In this document: piece by piece, positions 41,854 to 50,326 of the stretch
Layout of the letters: every line of letters starts with the position of its first letter
How positions within the stretch are numbered: the first letter of the stretch is position 1
Origin: RHKX01 sp046330285
Lineage (GTDB): Bacteria; Actinomycetota; Thermoleophilia; Solirubrobacterales; 70-9
Assembly (NCBI GenBank): GCA_046330285.1
Contig: JAXLSX010000001.1
Coordinates: 248,001-312,000 of the forward strand
Direction of reading: 5' to 3'
Length of the DNA stretch: 64,000 nt
The notes under the pieces: model-generated
What the model was told of the DNA's origin: nothing
The model's database searches: none
Seen by the model: the letters and a program-made list of their open reading frames with translations, nothing else
Translations under genes and position numbers: made by a program

Positions 41854-41873
41854 CGTAGCACGCATGCTACGCT
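41854..41873 (+). promoter_or_regulatory. Operator and -10 of toxin-antitoxin module 1
   Basis: CGTAGCA-CGCA-TGCTACG is a 7-bp perfect palindrome (41854-41871) overlapping the extended -10 TGCTACGCT (TACGCT at 41868-41873). The antitoxin ATG follows 8 nt later. This is the expected layout for autorepression by an antitoxin. Confidence 0.65.
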
Positions 41874-41881
41874 GGCTCGCG

Positions 41882-42136
41882 ATGAGCAGGAGGATCACCC
41901 AGCGCGAGCTTCGAAACGAGAGCGGGGAGATCATGCGGGCGCTCGACGCCGGCGAGGACTTCGTCGTCACCCGCAACGGGACGCCGGTCGCGTCCCTGCT
42001 GCCGTTCCGGCGCCGCCAGTTCGTCGGCCGCGAGTCCGCGCTCGCCCTCTTCGCCGGCGCCCCGGCGTTCGACGGCCAGCGGCTGCGGGCCGACATCGAC
42101 GCCGGCGTCGATCAGGACCCGGAGCCCCGTGGCTGA
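41882..42136 (+). CDS. Antitoxin, Phd/VapB type
   Basis: The 84-aa protein has the prevent-host-death N-terminal domain ITQRELRNESGEIMRALDAGEDFVVTRNGTPVASLLP, which dimerises and binds the operator. A C-terminal tail (about 50-84) would wrap the toxin. ATG 41882 is favoured over ATG 41864 because the -10 box at 41868-41873 lies between them. The stop overlaps the toxin start by 8 bp. Confidence 0.92.
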   Translation: MSRRITQRELRNESGEIMRALDAGEDFVVTRNGTPVASLLPFRRRQFVGRESALALFAGAPAFDGQRLRADIDAGVDQDPEPRG

Positions 42137-42551
42137 CGGCCCTGGCCGAGGCATCATCGACACCTCGGTAGTGATCGACCTCGAACGCGTCGAACCGGCC
42201 GACCTGCCGGAGGAGATCGCCGTTACCGCGGTGACGCTCGCCGAGCTCGCCGCCGGGCCCCACGCGGCCCGGGACGGATCCGAGCGCGCCCGGCGCCAGG
42301 ACCGGCTCCAGCGGACCGAGGCGGGATTCGACCCGATCCCGTTCGATGCCGCGGCGGCCCGCGCCTTCGGGCGCATCTACGCAGCGGTCGCGTCGGCCGG
42401 GCGTAAGCCGCAGGGAAGGCGCGCCACGGACCTGTTCATCGCCGCGACCGCGCTGGCGGCCGGCCTCCCGCTCTACACGCGAAACCCCGGCGACTTCGCC
42501 GGGTTGGCGGACCTCGTCGACGTCAGGCCGGTCGAGCTCCTCAGCGCCTGA
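42129..42551 (+). CDS. vapC: PIN-domain toxin (VapC-like RNase)
   Basis: The 140-aa Mg2+-dependent RNase has the PIN acidic residues in IIDTSVVIDLE, TLAELAAG and TDLFIAATALA followed by LYTRNPGDFAGL. VapC toxins cleave tRNA or rRNA to arrest translation. GTG 42129 overlaps the antitoxin gene, so translation is coupled. A second module with the same pair of families lies at 48121-48774. Confidence 0.94.
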   Translation: MADGPGRGIIDTSVVIDLERVEPADLPEEIAVTAVTLAELAAGPHAARDGSERARRQDRLQRTEAGFDPIPFDAAAARAFGRIYAAVASAGRKPQGRRATDLFIAATALAAGLPLYTRNPGDFAGLADLVDVRPVELLSA

Positions 42552-42633
42552 TCGGCGCGCCCGGTCCCCCGGGGCAGTCCGGCGCCCGCCGCCCGCCTTG
42601 CTCGGGCGACGGGGCTGCCGGTGGTGGGTCGTC

Positions 42634-42750
42634 TCAGCGGCGGCGTACCCGGTTCCGCGGCCGCAAGCGGGAGGCGAGGCGGTGGCGGGATCCGGCGGAG
42701 CGAAGCTCGGCGGCACGCTGTTGTCCGAAACTCTCGATCAGTGCGTTCAT
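42634..42750 (-). CDS. Small 38-aa basic protein
   Basis: The frame begins MNALIESFGQQRAAELRS and ends in an Arg-rich tail (RPRNRVRRR). GAAAGGA lies about 6 nt upstream of the ATG. It fills part of the 358-bp gap between vapC and the large LuxR-type gene and is divergent from the latter. The first half is predicted to be an amphipathic helix. Short Arg-tailed proteins of this sort are often missed by annotation. An 8-bp inverted repeat directly precedes its ribosome site. Confidence 0.5.
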   Translation of the reverse strand: MNALIESFGQQRAAELRSAGSRHRLASRLRPRNRVRRR

Positions 42751-42759
42751 TGGGATTCC

Positions 42760-42786
42760 TTTCGATGCGAAGTGACGCCATCGAAA
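42760..42786 (-). promoter_or_regulatory. Inverted repeat next to the small-ORF ribosome site
   Basis: TTTCGATG (42760-42767) and CATCGAAA (42779-42786) pair perfectly across 11 nt. On the minus strand the downstream arm runs into AAAGGA, so it could hide the ribosome site or serve as an operator. Confidence 0.45.
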
Positions 42787-42839
42787 CTACGGCTGAGAAT
42801 CCCGCTCCACATCGGGCTTTCAGGCCGACCTGACCCTCC

Positions 42840-42870
42840 CGACCCCTTAGTTGCGGCGACCGACCCCTTA
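42840..42870 (+). promoter_or_regulatory. Direct repeats upstream of the LuxR-type ATPase gene
   Basis: CGACCCCTTA occurs at 42840-42849 and 42861-42870, 21 bp apart (two helical turns) and 40-70 bp before the start. A related TGACCCTCCC lies at 42831. This is typical spacing for activator binding; autoregulation is possible. Confidence 0.45.
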
Positions 42871-42909
42871 CCCACGCACGGGGCGATCGGGGGCATACTC
42901 AGTGGCGCA

Positions 42910-45903
42910 GTGCAGCGGGTCAGCAGCAGCCGCTTCGTCGGCAGGGAAAAGCAGCTCGCCGAGCTCCGGGAGGCGCTCGGCGAGGACAGCACGCTGCCCC
43001 TGGTCCTCTTCCTCGCCGGCGAGTCCGGGGTCGGCAAGAGCCGCCTGCTCGCGGAGCTGATCGCGGCGGCGGAGTCCGACGGCGTCCGCGTGATCGGCGG
43101 GTCCTGCGTCGAGCTCGCCGAGGGCGAGATGCCCTACGCGCCTCTGGTCTCGGCGCTGCGGCCATTGCACCGGACGTGCGAGCCGGTCCTGGACGAGCTC
43201 GGCGACGAGAGCCGGGCTCAGCTCGCCCGCCTCAGCCCCGAGATCGGCGGAAACGGCGCCGCGTCCACCGCCGACGGCGAGCGCGGCGAGGCGCAGGTCT
43301 GGCTGTTCGAAGCGTTCCTCGAGCTGATCTCGCGCCTCGGCGAAGAGGGGCCGGTCCTGTTCTGGATCGAGGACGTGCACTGGGCCGACAGCTCGACCCG
43401 CGCCTTCCTCCGCTTCCTCGCCGCGAGCCTGCGGGAGGAGAACGTCCTCGTCGTCGCCACCTACCGGGCCGACGAGATGCACCGCCGCCACCCACTGCGC
43501 CCGCTCCTCGCCGAGCTCGAGCGCACCCCGCTCGCCCGCCGGATGGACCTCGCGCGCTTCGATCGCGACGAGCTCGCCCTGCAGCTCGCCGACATCCTCG
43601 ACCGCGAGCCCGGCGACGACGTCGTCGAGCGCCTCTTCGCGCGCAGCGAGGGCAACCCGCTGTTCACCGAGGAGCTGCTGGCCGCCGGGATCGACGGGCT
43701 CGGCCCGCTTCCTCCCAGCATGCGCGAGGCGCTGATGCTGCGGATCGAGCGGCTCTCGCCCGAGTGCCAGCAGGTGCTCCGCGCGCTCGCCGTGGCCGGC
43801 ACCTCCACCGAGGCCGTGCTCGGGGAGGCGACCGGCCTCGAGCCGGCCGCCGTCGCCGCCGGGCTGCGGGCGGCGATGGACGCCCAGATCGCCGTGCTCG
43901 ACGGCGAGCGCTTCGGCTTCCGCCACGCGATCCTCCGCGAGGTCCTCTACGAGGATCTCCTTCCCGGCGAGCGGGCCGAGCTCCACCTCTGCATCGCGGC
44001 CGCGATCGAGGCGAGGAGCGACGGCCCGCGCTCGCCCTGGGAGGCGGCGGCGATCGCCAACCACCTCCAGGCCGGCGGCGATCAGCCGCGGGCGTTGAGC
44101 GCGGCGGTGTCGGCATCGAGCCACGTCCGCTCGCTTCACGCCAACCACGAGGCGGCGGCACTCCTCGACCGGGCGCTCGCACTCTGGCCGCGGGTCGACG
44201 ACCCCGAGGCCGCGGCCGGGATGACTGAGTGCGAGCTGCTCGAGGCGGCGGCGCGAGCCCACTACTCCGCCGGCGAGGACGAGGTCGCCGCGACCCTGTT
44301 CGAGCGGGCGGTCGATCGGCTCGCCAGGTCGGAGCCCGACGCCGATCCCGAGCGGGTCGCCGGCCTGCTCGAGGGCCTCGCCGTCGCCCAGTGGACGCTC
44401 GGGCGCTCCGAGCAGAGCCGCGTGACCCAGAAGCGCGCCCTCGACCTGCTGCCCGATGACGAGGTCACGCCGACACGGGCGCGCCTGCTCGCCCAGCAGG
44501 TGCGCTTCCTGTTGCTGCAGGGTCGCTTCGCGGAGGCGTGCGACGTGGCGCCGGAGGCGCTCGCGGCCACCGAGAAGCTCGGGATGGACTCCGAGCGCGC
44601 CGGCGTCCTCAACCGCTACGGCTGCGCGCTGTTCGCGATGGGCGAGGAGGCGGAGGGATCGGAGCGGATGGAGGAGTCGATCCGGCTCGCCGAGTCGACC
44701 GGCCGCGACGGCGACCTCGCCACCGCCTACACCAACTACGCCGACTCGCTCCACTTCGCCGGGCACACCCGGCGGGCCTGGGAGATCGCCGATCGCGGCC
44801 TCCGCGAGATCAGCGAGCGCCTCGAGCGCCACGGCGGCTCCCCGCGCGCCGCCGGGTTCATCCGTCTCAACCTCGCCGACATGAGCTTCGACCTCGGCTA
44901 CTGGACCGGCGCCGAGGAGGAGCTCGCGAGCGTCGGGATGCCGGCGCTCGGGATCAACCGGGCCAACGCGCAGATACAGGTCGCCAAGCTCGCGCTTGCG
45001 CGCGGTCGCGACGACGAGGCGGCCGTCGCCCTCGATGACGCCTACGAGTTGCTCCGCGACTCGCTCGAGCCTCAGTACCTCGCGCCGCTCGCGGCCCTGC
45101 AGGCGGAGCTCGCGACCCGCCGCGGCGACTTCGCCACCGCCCGCAAGGCGGTCGAGGAGGGGATCGACCGGATCCAGTTCTGCAGCGACGACGGCATCCG
45201 GCTCGCCGAGATCGCGGTGGCCGGGATCGCGGCCGAGGCCGAGGTCGCCGAGCGGGCCCGCGACCTCGGCGAGTCCGACGAGCTGGGTGACGCCGAGGCG
45301 CGCGCCGAGCGCCTGCTGGAGCTGGTCCGCGCCGCGGTCGAGGAGCTGACCAGCCCGATCGGCCGCGCGATGCTCGCGGCGGCCGAGGCCGACGCCGCCC
45401 GCGCTCGCGGCGCCGACGATCCGCAACTCTGGGAGCAGTCGGCGGAGCGCTGGTGCGACGTCGAGCGTCCCTACCCGGAGGCGAAGGCCCACTGGCGCGG
45501 CGCCCAGGCGTCACTCGGGCGCGGCGACCGCCGGGCCGCCGCCGCGGCACTCGCGCGGGCCGAGGAGCTCGCCGGCCCGATCGGCGCGAGCTGGCTCCTC
45601 GCCGAGATCGAGGGGCTGGCGCAACGAGCCCGGCTCTCGCTCGACTCCAGTCCGGCCGATGTCGCCGAGGCACCGGCGGCCGAGGAGACGCCGTTCGGCC
45701 TCACCGCCCGCGAGCTCCAGGTCCTCGAGCTGGTCGCCGACGGCTGCACGAACCGCGAGATCGGCGAGCGCCTGTTCATGGCCGAGAAGACGGCCAGCGT
45801 CCACGTCTCGCGGATCCTCGCCAAGCTCGACGTCCGCAGCCGGACCGAGGCGGCGGCCGTCGCCCACCGGCACGGCATCGGCGCCGGCGAGCCTGCGGGC
45901 TGA
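42910..45903 (+). CDS. Large LuxR-family regulator with AAA ATPase domain
   Basis: The 997-aa protein starts SRFVGREKQLAELREAL, the normal beginning of this class, at GTG 42910. An AAA-type ATPase (about 8-300) has Walker A GESGVGKS and Walker B LFWIEDVHWAD. TPR-like helical repeats cover about 330-900. The C-terminal LuxR helix-turn-helix (about 935-990) reads LTARELQVLELVADGCTNREIGERLF. Such STAND-type regulators sense an unknown ligand and activate transcription. CATACT 10 nt before the GTG is a possible -10. It is convergent with the beta-propeller gene. Confidence 0.93.
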   Translation: MQRVSSSRFVGREKQLAELREALGEDSTLPLVLFLAGESGVGKSRLLAELIAAAESDGVRVIGGSCVELAEGEMPYAPLVSALRPLHRTCEPVLDELGDESRAQLARLSPEIGGNGAASTADGERGEAQVWLFEAFLELISRLGEEGPVLFWIEDVHWADSSTRAFLRFLAASLREENVLVVATYRADEMHRRHPLRPLLAELERTPLARRMDLARFDRDELALQLADILDREPGDDVVERLFARSEGNPLFTEELLAAGIDGLGPLPPSMREALMLRIERLSPECQQVLRALAVAGTSTEAVLGEATGLEPAAVAAGLRAAMDAQIAVLDGERFGFRHAILREVLYEDLLPGERAELHLCIAAAIEARSDGPRSPWEAAAIANHLQAGGDQPRALSAAVSASSHVRSLHANHEAAALLDRALALWPRVDDPEAAAGMTECELLEAAARAHYSAGEDEVAATLFERAVDRLARSEPDADPERVAGLLEGLAVAQWTLGRSEQSRVTQKRALDLLPDDEVTPTRARLLAQQVRFLLLQGRFAEACDVAPEALAATEKLGMDSERAGVLNRYGCALFAMGEEAEGSERMEESIRLAESTGRDGDLATAYTNYADSLHFAGHTRRAWEIADRGLREISERLERHGGSPRAAGFIRLNLADMSFDLGYWTGAEEELASVGMPALGINRANAQIQVAKLALARGRDDEAAVALDDAYELLRDSLEPQYLAPLAALQAELATRRGDFATARKAVEEGIDRIQFCSDDGIRLAEIAVAGIAAEAEVAERARDLGESDELGDAEARAERLLELVRAAVEELTSPIGRAMLAAAEADAARARGADDPQLWEQSAERWCDVERPYPEAKAHWRGAQASLGRGDRRAAAAALARAEELAGPIGASWLLAEIEGLAQRARLSLDSSPADVAEAPAAEETPFGLTARELQVLELVADGCTNREIGERLFMAEKTASVHVSRILAKLDVRSRTEAAAVAHRHGIGAGEPAG

Positions 45904-45911
45904 CCCGGCCC

Positions 45912-47588
45912 CTACTTCAGCCGGACCGACTTCTTCTTCTCGGCGGTGTTGCCCTCGGCGTCGGTGAACTTGACCTGCACGGTCGCCTTGACCCTGCCGC
46001 CGAGCGCCTTGCTGATCCGCTTCGCCGAACTTCGGCCCTTGGGCTTGAGCTTCAGCTTCTTCAGCTTCCCGGACTTCGCCGACTTCCTCAGCTTCTTCAG
46101 CGCGTAGCTCTTGCCGGCGGCCTTGACCTTGCCCGAGGCGACGAGCTTGACGTTCTCGGCGGCGCCGGCCTTCGCCAGCACCACCACCTTCCCGCCCTTC
46201 TGCTTCTGCGCCGGCTTCGCCTTCAGCTTCGCGCCCTCGAGCTTGGTGTCGATCGTGACCGGCTTGGTCAGCGCCCCCTTCGGGTTGCCGCTGCAGTAGG
46301 CGGTCTGGCCGGTGAAGACCTGCGGGACCGAGCAGCCGGAACCGTCGGTGACGATCAGGGACACGTCGTATGTGTCGACCGACGCGTAGGTGTGGCTCGG
46401 GTTCGGGCCGCCGTTCGGCAGCGTCGTCCCGTCCCCGAAGTTCCAGTCGTAGCGGGCGATCGGGCCCTCGAGATCGGTGGCGTCGTCGGCATCGAACTGG
46501 ACCGTCAGCGACCCGGCGTCGGCGGTGAAGGCCGCCTTCGGACTCTGGTCGGGCGTCGTCACGAGGGCCGAGCTGCTGGCGGTGCCCGCGAATGGCGAGC
46601 CGGCGACCGCGCTCAGCGCACCGCTGCCGCTGACGGTGAACGAGCTGATCGTCGCCGGGATCCGGTTGCCGACGTAGAGGTGCTCGCCGTCGGGCGTGAG
46701 CGCGATCCCGCGCGCTCCGGCGCCGGATGCGAACGGCGAGCCCGCGACAGCCGACAGCGAGCCGTTGCCGTTGATCGTGAAGGCGGAGACGTTCCCCGGT
46801 CCCTCGTTCGCCGTGTAGAGGTGATTGCCGTCGGGCGCGATCGCGATCGAATAAGGCTGATCGCCCGTGTTGAAGGAGGTGCCCGTCACGGGCGAGAGCG
46901 AGCCGTTCGCGGCGATCGTGTAGCCGAAGATCTTGTCGGCGTCGTGCGCGGCCACGTAGAGGCGGGACCCGTTGGGTGTCACGGACAAGTTGAAGGGGCC
47001 GGCGCCGGTGGCGAACGGGGAACCGGGGACGGAGGTCAGGGTTCCGTTCCCGGCGACGGAGTAGGCGGATATCGAACCGCTCGTGTTGGCCGCGTAGAGG
47101 TGATCGCCGTCGGGCGTCACCGCGACCCCGAAGGTCTGATTCCCCGCCGGGAAGGGCGAACCGGAGATCTCGCTGAGGTTGCCGTCGGCGGCGATCTGGA
47201 AGACCTTCACGCTCGCGTCCGTCTTGGTGGCGACGAAGAGGAACCGGCCGTCGGGCGAGACCGCCTCGCCGAAGAAGCCGTTGGGCGTCGTGATCGGGTT
47301 CGGCAATGGGGTCAGGCTGCCATCGGCGTCGTGGCTGAACTCGAAGACCCCGGGGCCGGAGACGTAGAGGAAGTTGGCATCGGGGGTCATCGCCGGCTGC
47401 GCCGGGAACGCGCCGACCGCGTAGGGCGAGCCGACGATCGGCGTCAGGGTGCCGTCGGAGGGAGCCGAGTACGCCCCGACCGACGTCGGCGTCGTGAAAG
47501 CCGTCTCGTAGAGCTGGGACGCGGAAGCGGGAGCCGGGGCGATCGCGGCGAACGCCAGGGCCAGCGCAATGAGGCATCTCGGCTTCAT
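45912..47588 (-). CDS. Secreted beta-propeller protein with PKD domain and Lys-rich C-terminus
   Basis: The 558-aa protein has a signal peptide (about 1-23). A seven-bladed YVTN/lactonase-like propeller (about 30-355) follows, each blade carrying a TPDG.HLYVAN-type repeat and a SGSPF(A/P)-type turn. A PKD-like domain (about 360-435: YDWNFGDGTTLPNGGPNPSHTY) and a basic Lys/Ala/Gly-rich C-terminal region (about 440-558) complete it. The basic tail may bind cell-wall polymers. TAGGCT lies 10 nt before the ATG. The propeller's partner is unknown. Confidence 0.9.
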   Translation of the reverse strand: MKPRCLIALALAFAAIAPAPASASQLYETAFTTPTSVGAYSAPSDGTLTPIVGSPYAVGAFPAQPAMTPDANFLYVSGPGVFEFSHDADGSLTPLPNPITTPNGFFGEAVSPDGRFLFVATKTDASVKVFQIAADGNLSEISGSPFPAGNQTFGVAVTPDGDHLYAANTSGSISAYSVAGNGTLTSVPGSPFATGAGPFNLSVTPNGSRLYVAAHDADKIFGYTIAANGSLSPVTGTSFNTGDQPYSIAIAPDGNHLYTANEGPGNVSAFTINGNGSLSAVAGSPFASGAGARGIALTPDGEHLYVGNRIPATISSFTVSGSGALSAVAGSPFAGTASSSALVTTPDQSPKAAFTADAGSLTVQFDADDATDLEGPIARYDWNFGDGTTLPNGGPNPSHTYASVDTYDVSLIVTDGSGCSVPQVFTGQTAYCSGNPKGALTKPVTIDTKLEGAKLKAKPAQKQKGGKVVVLAKAGAAENVKLVASGKVKAAGKSYALKKLRKSAKSGKLKKLKLKPKGRSSAKRISKALGGRVKATVQVKFTDAEGNTAEKKKSVRLK

Positions 47589-47663
47589 CGACGAACTCAG
47601 CCTATATGGAGGCGCTGCGACTCCTGTGTCGTCTTTCCACCTCGACGACCGTCGCGGCGAGGT

Positions 47664-47669
47664 TAGGAT
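47664..47669 (+). promoter_or_regulatory. -10 box of the 144-aa gene
   Basis: TAGGAT, 6 nt before ATG 47676. Confidence 0.55.
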
Positions 47670-47675
47670 CGGTCC

Positions 47676-48110
47676 ATGGCCGACCTCGAGTCGAAGCTCC
47701 GTCCAGTCGCCGAGTCGCTGCTCGGCCCCGGCGAGGAGCTCCGCGGCACCTGCGTCGCGACCCAGCAGAAGACCTTCAAGGGCTGGATGGTCGCGATCGT
47801 CATCACTGACGACCGGCTCGTCCTCCAGAAGCTGACCAGGAAGTTCGAGGCCGACGGCGAGCCGCTCTCGCTCACCCGCGCCGACATCGCGTCGGCCTCG
47901 ACCGGCGGTGGCGGCGGCATGGGCGCCGACCCCTCCGCCCTCGTCCTCGATCAGGTCGCCTCGATGCTCGTCATCCGGACGACCGCCGGCGAGAAGCTGA
48001 AGCTGCGGATGATGGACGGCGGCTCCGGTGGCTTCGGCAAGCTCGGCGGCGGCGCGATCCAGGAGCAGGGCGTGCGTGCGCTCGGCGAGTGGTTCGCTGG
48101 ACCGGGCTGA
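47676..48110 (+). CDS. Small soluble protein with PH-like pattern, unknown function
   Basis: The 144-aa protein shows a strand-rich pattern reminiscent of bacterial PH-like domains (GEELRGTCVAT, GWMVAIVITDDRLVLQKL, LVIRTTAGEKLKLRMM) interrupted by a Gly-rich loop with TGGGGGMGAD. It has no signal peptide or membrane helix. A TAGGAT box precedes the ATG by 6 nt. It is convergent with toxin-antitoxin module 2. PH-like identity is a weak inference from the order of strands. Confidence 0.8.
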   Translation: MADLESKLRPVAESLLGPGEELRGTCVATQQKTFKGWMVAIVITDDRLVLQKLTRKFEADGEPLSLTRADIASASTGGGGGMGADPSALVLDQVASMLVIRTTAGEKLKLRMMDGGSGGFGKLGGGAIQEQGVRALGEWFAGPG

Positions 48111-48120
48111 GTCGCGTCGG

Positions 48121-48516
48121 CTAGCAGCGATGGACTCGGAGCCGCGGCTCGAGCTCCGACAGAACCTCGAAGTCGTCGTCCTGGCTCCACACCACGAGAT
48201 CGTGGACAAGCGCGGTCGCCGCGATGATCGCGTCCTCGGCCCGCGCCCGGCGGCGTTGCTCTCGCGCGGCGTGAACGAGGACCGCCAGCTCCTCGGCGAC
48301 CGGCTCGTCGTAGGGGATCGCGACGAAGCTGCGCGCCTTCGCCAGCGTCGCCTCGCGAAGGTCCCTCGTCGGGGGATCGGCCGCCGACCGCACCCCGAGG
48401 TTCAGTTCCATCAGGGTCGCAACCGAGATCCGGGCCTTCCCCTCGGGCGCCTCACCGAGCTCCCGCCCGCACTCGGCGGCGATGAAGATGCTCGTGTCGG
48501 CGAGGTAGTCGCCCAC
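48121..48516 (-). CDS. vapC: PIN-domain toxin (VapC-like RNase), module 2
   Basis: The 131-aa RNase has acidic PIN positions in YLADTSIFIAAE, ATLMELNLG, AEDAIIAATAL and WSQDDDFEVL. Four acidic sites are present, so it should be active. It is 3 bp downstream of its antitoxin gene. It shares family but little sequence with the toxin at 42129, so the two modules are unlikely to be recent duplicates. Confidence 0.93.
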   Translation of the reverse strand: MGDYLADTSIFIAAECGRELGEAPEGKARISVATLMELNLGVRSAADPPTRDLREATLAKARSFVAIPYDEPVAEELAVLVHAAREQRRRARAEDAIIAATALVHDLVVWSQDDDFEVLSELEPRLRVHRC

Positions 48517-48519
48517 GGA

Positions 48520-48774
48520 TCAGAGGTCGTCGGTGGTCCAGCCCGAGCGGAAGTCCGCCGGGTCGGAATCGACGCCCAGGTCCTTCGCCAGGGCGCTGAT
48601 CTCGCTGAGGTCGGCCAGCAGGGCCTCGCTCGAACGCCGCTCGCTGCGGACCTGCCGCGGCAGGATGTCGGCGACCGGCCGGCCGTGGACGGTCAGGACG
48701 ACCGGCTGCCCGCTCTCGATCGCCGCGATCACCTTCGCGGTGTGATTCCGCAGCTCTCTGACGGAGACGTCCAT
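48520..48774 (-). CDS. Antitoxin, Phd/VapB type, module 2
   Basis: The 84-aa protein has VSVRELRNHTAKVIAAIESGQPVVLTVHGRPVADILP, the Phd/YefM DNA-binding and dimerisation domain, then a toxin-binding tail rich in Asp and Ser. ATG 48774 (MDVSVREL) is the family start; the ATG at 48810 lies upstream of the promoter. Transcribed with vapC. Confidence 0.92.
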   Translation of the reverse strand: MDVSVRELRNHTAKVIAAIESGQPVVLTVHGRPVADILPRQVRSERRSSEALLADLSEISALAKDLGVDSDPADFRSGWTTDDL

Positions 48775-48787
48775 TTGCGCGTGGCAC

Positions 48788-48793
48788 AGCGTA
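48788..48793 (-). promoter_or_regulatory. -10 box of toxin-antitoxin module 2
   Basis: TACGCT on the minus strand, within ATGCTACGCTG (48797-48787), an 11-mer identical to that in the promoter of module 1 at 41864-41874. The ATG follows after 13 nt, so the leader is very short. Confidence 0.55.
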
Positions 48794-48873
48794 GCATTCT
48801 GCTCATCCATGGCTTGAATGCTGACGTGGCGAGCCGTACACGTGGCTCACCTTCGTGCCGAATGACGGACGAA

Positions 48874-50199
48874 TCAGCGCTCGTAGGCGCCGATGTCGGC
48901 GTCGTCGCGAGCCTCGCCGCGCTGGTCGATCGTGAGCGGTCCCGGACCGTCGGCCTCGTCGATCGCCGGGCTGTTCGCCTTCAGCGCGATCGTCTTGGTC
49001 GGGCCGCCGTTGGCGGCGAGGTCCTTGATGCCGGCGTTGCCGGCGATGTGATCCTCGGGGTCGGGGAAGAAGGTGCAGCCGCCCGCGGTCGTGGTGATCA
49101 GGTTGCCGCCGAGCGACTCGACGCCGACCGGCGCCGGAGCGTCGCACTCGTTGACGGCGCCGCCGGTCGTCCGGTTCTCGGCCACGAGCGAGTTGCGGAT
49201 CTCGACGACGTCGCTGCCGCCGTCGGCAAAGATGCCGCCGCCGCTGTCCCCGGCGCCCGCGTTGTCGGCGTCGGCTCGGTTGTCGGCGATCGTTGCGGCG
49301 TCGACGACGGTCGCCGAATCCGGCGCCGCGTAGATCGCTCCGCCCCGGCCCCCGGCGGAGTTGCCGGCGAGCGTCGAGTTCTCGACGCGGCCCTTGATCG
49401 AGCGGGTGAAGATCGCGGCGCCGTCGCCGGTCGCCTCGTTGCCGAACATGGTCGAGCGGATCAGGCGCGTCGAGTCCTGGAGGGGGCCGGTCTCGATCCA
49501 GAGGCCGCCACCGTCGTCGGCGCTGTTGCGGTCGATGCTCGACTCGACCACGTCAGCGTAGGCGTCCGTGTTGACGAAGATGCCGCCGCCCGCCCCGGCC
49601 ACGTTGCGGCGGACCTTGGTCCGCTCGAGCAGCAGGACGCCGGAGTCGATGAAGATGCCGCCGCCGACGTCCGGCGCCTCGTTGCCGACGATCGCCACGT
49701 CGGTGAGACGCGCGAAGCCGCGGATGTTCAGGGCGCCACCGGACTGCTCGCCGTGCTCGGCGATGCCGCCGGTCAGCTTCACCCGGCGCAGGTCGATGTT
49801 GCCGACGACCTCGATCACCCGGTCGCCCGTAGCCGACGCGTCGATCTTCGCCTTCCCGCTGCCGGGGTGGACGATCTTCGTCGTGTTGCCGGGGCCGACG
49901 GCGACGCCGACGTCGAGGTCACCCGCGGTCTCGTCGGGACCGGGCAGCGACTCGTCGCGCTTCAGCTTGTACGGCTTCGTCGACGGCAGCTTGAGCCGGT
50001 CGTTGGAGGGCAGCGCGGTCGCGGCGATGACGGCCTCGCGCAACGTGCAGTCAGCCGCGTTGCAGGCGCCGGGAGCGTGGTCCCCGCGCTTGTTGACGTT
50101 GAACGTCGTCGCGAGCGCCGAGCTCGCGGTCAGCCCGAAGGCGACAGCGAGGAGCGTGATGAGCAGGGCGAGCCGGGATGTGGTTCCTCCGAGTTGCAT
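48874..50199 (-). CDS. Secreted parallel beta-helix protein with CSLREA-like motif
   Basis: The 441-aa protein has a signal peptide (about 1-30) and then TTFNVNKRGDHAPGAC..CTLREAV, the CSLREA-type N-terminal motif found in exported proteins. A beta-helix follows (about 75-400) of repeated S/T-x-N-x-A-x-x-GGG(I/L) turns. The end (ANGGPTKTIAL...SPAID...DQRGEAR...DIGAYE) is the conserved C-terminal signature of choice-of-anchor outer-surface beta-helix proteins. A surface or matrix role is likely. It has no active-site motif that I recognise. Confidence 0.92.
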   Translation of the reverse strand: MQLGGTTSRLALLITLLAVAFGLTASSALATTFNVNKRGDHAPGACNAADCTLREAVIAATALPSNDRLKLPSTKPYKLKRDESLPGPDETAGDLDVGVAVGPGNTTKIVHPGSGKAKIDASATGDRVIEVVGNIDLRRVKLTGGIAEHGEQSGGALNIRGFARLTDVAIVGNEAPDVGGGIFIDSGVLLLERTKVRRNVAGAGGGIFVNTDAYADVVESSIDRNSADDGGGLWIETGPLQDSTRLIRSTMFGNEATGDGAAIFTRSIKGRVENSTLAGNSAGGRGGAIYAAPDSATVVDAATIADNRADADNAGAGDSGGGIFADGGSDVVEIRNSLVAENRTTGGAVNECDAPAPVGVESLGGNLITTTAGGCTFFPDPEDHIAGNAGIKDLAANGGPTKTIALKANSPAIDEADGPGPLTIDQRGEARDDADIGAYER

Positions 50200-50326
50200 G
50201 TGTTCAGTGTCGGGCTTGACAGCCGCTTTCGCCACCCCTCCGGGTGTGGACCCGCTCACCCCGGATGAGAGTTTCATCACGCGAGGCTGAGATTCGGGTT
50301 AGCTCGAAGGGCCAGGGTCCGGCGCC

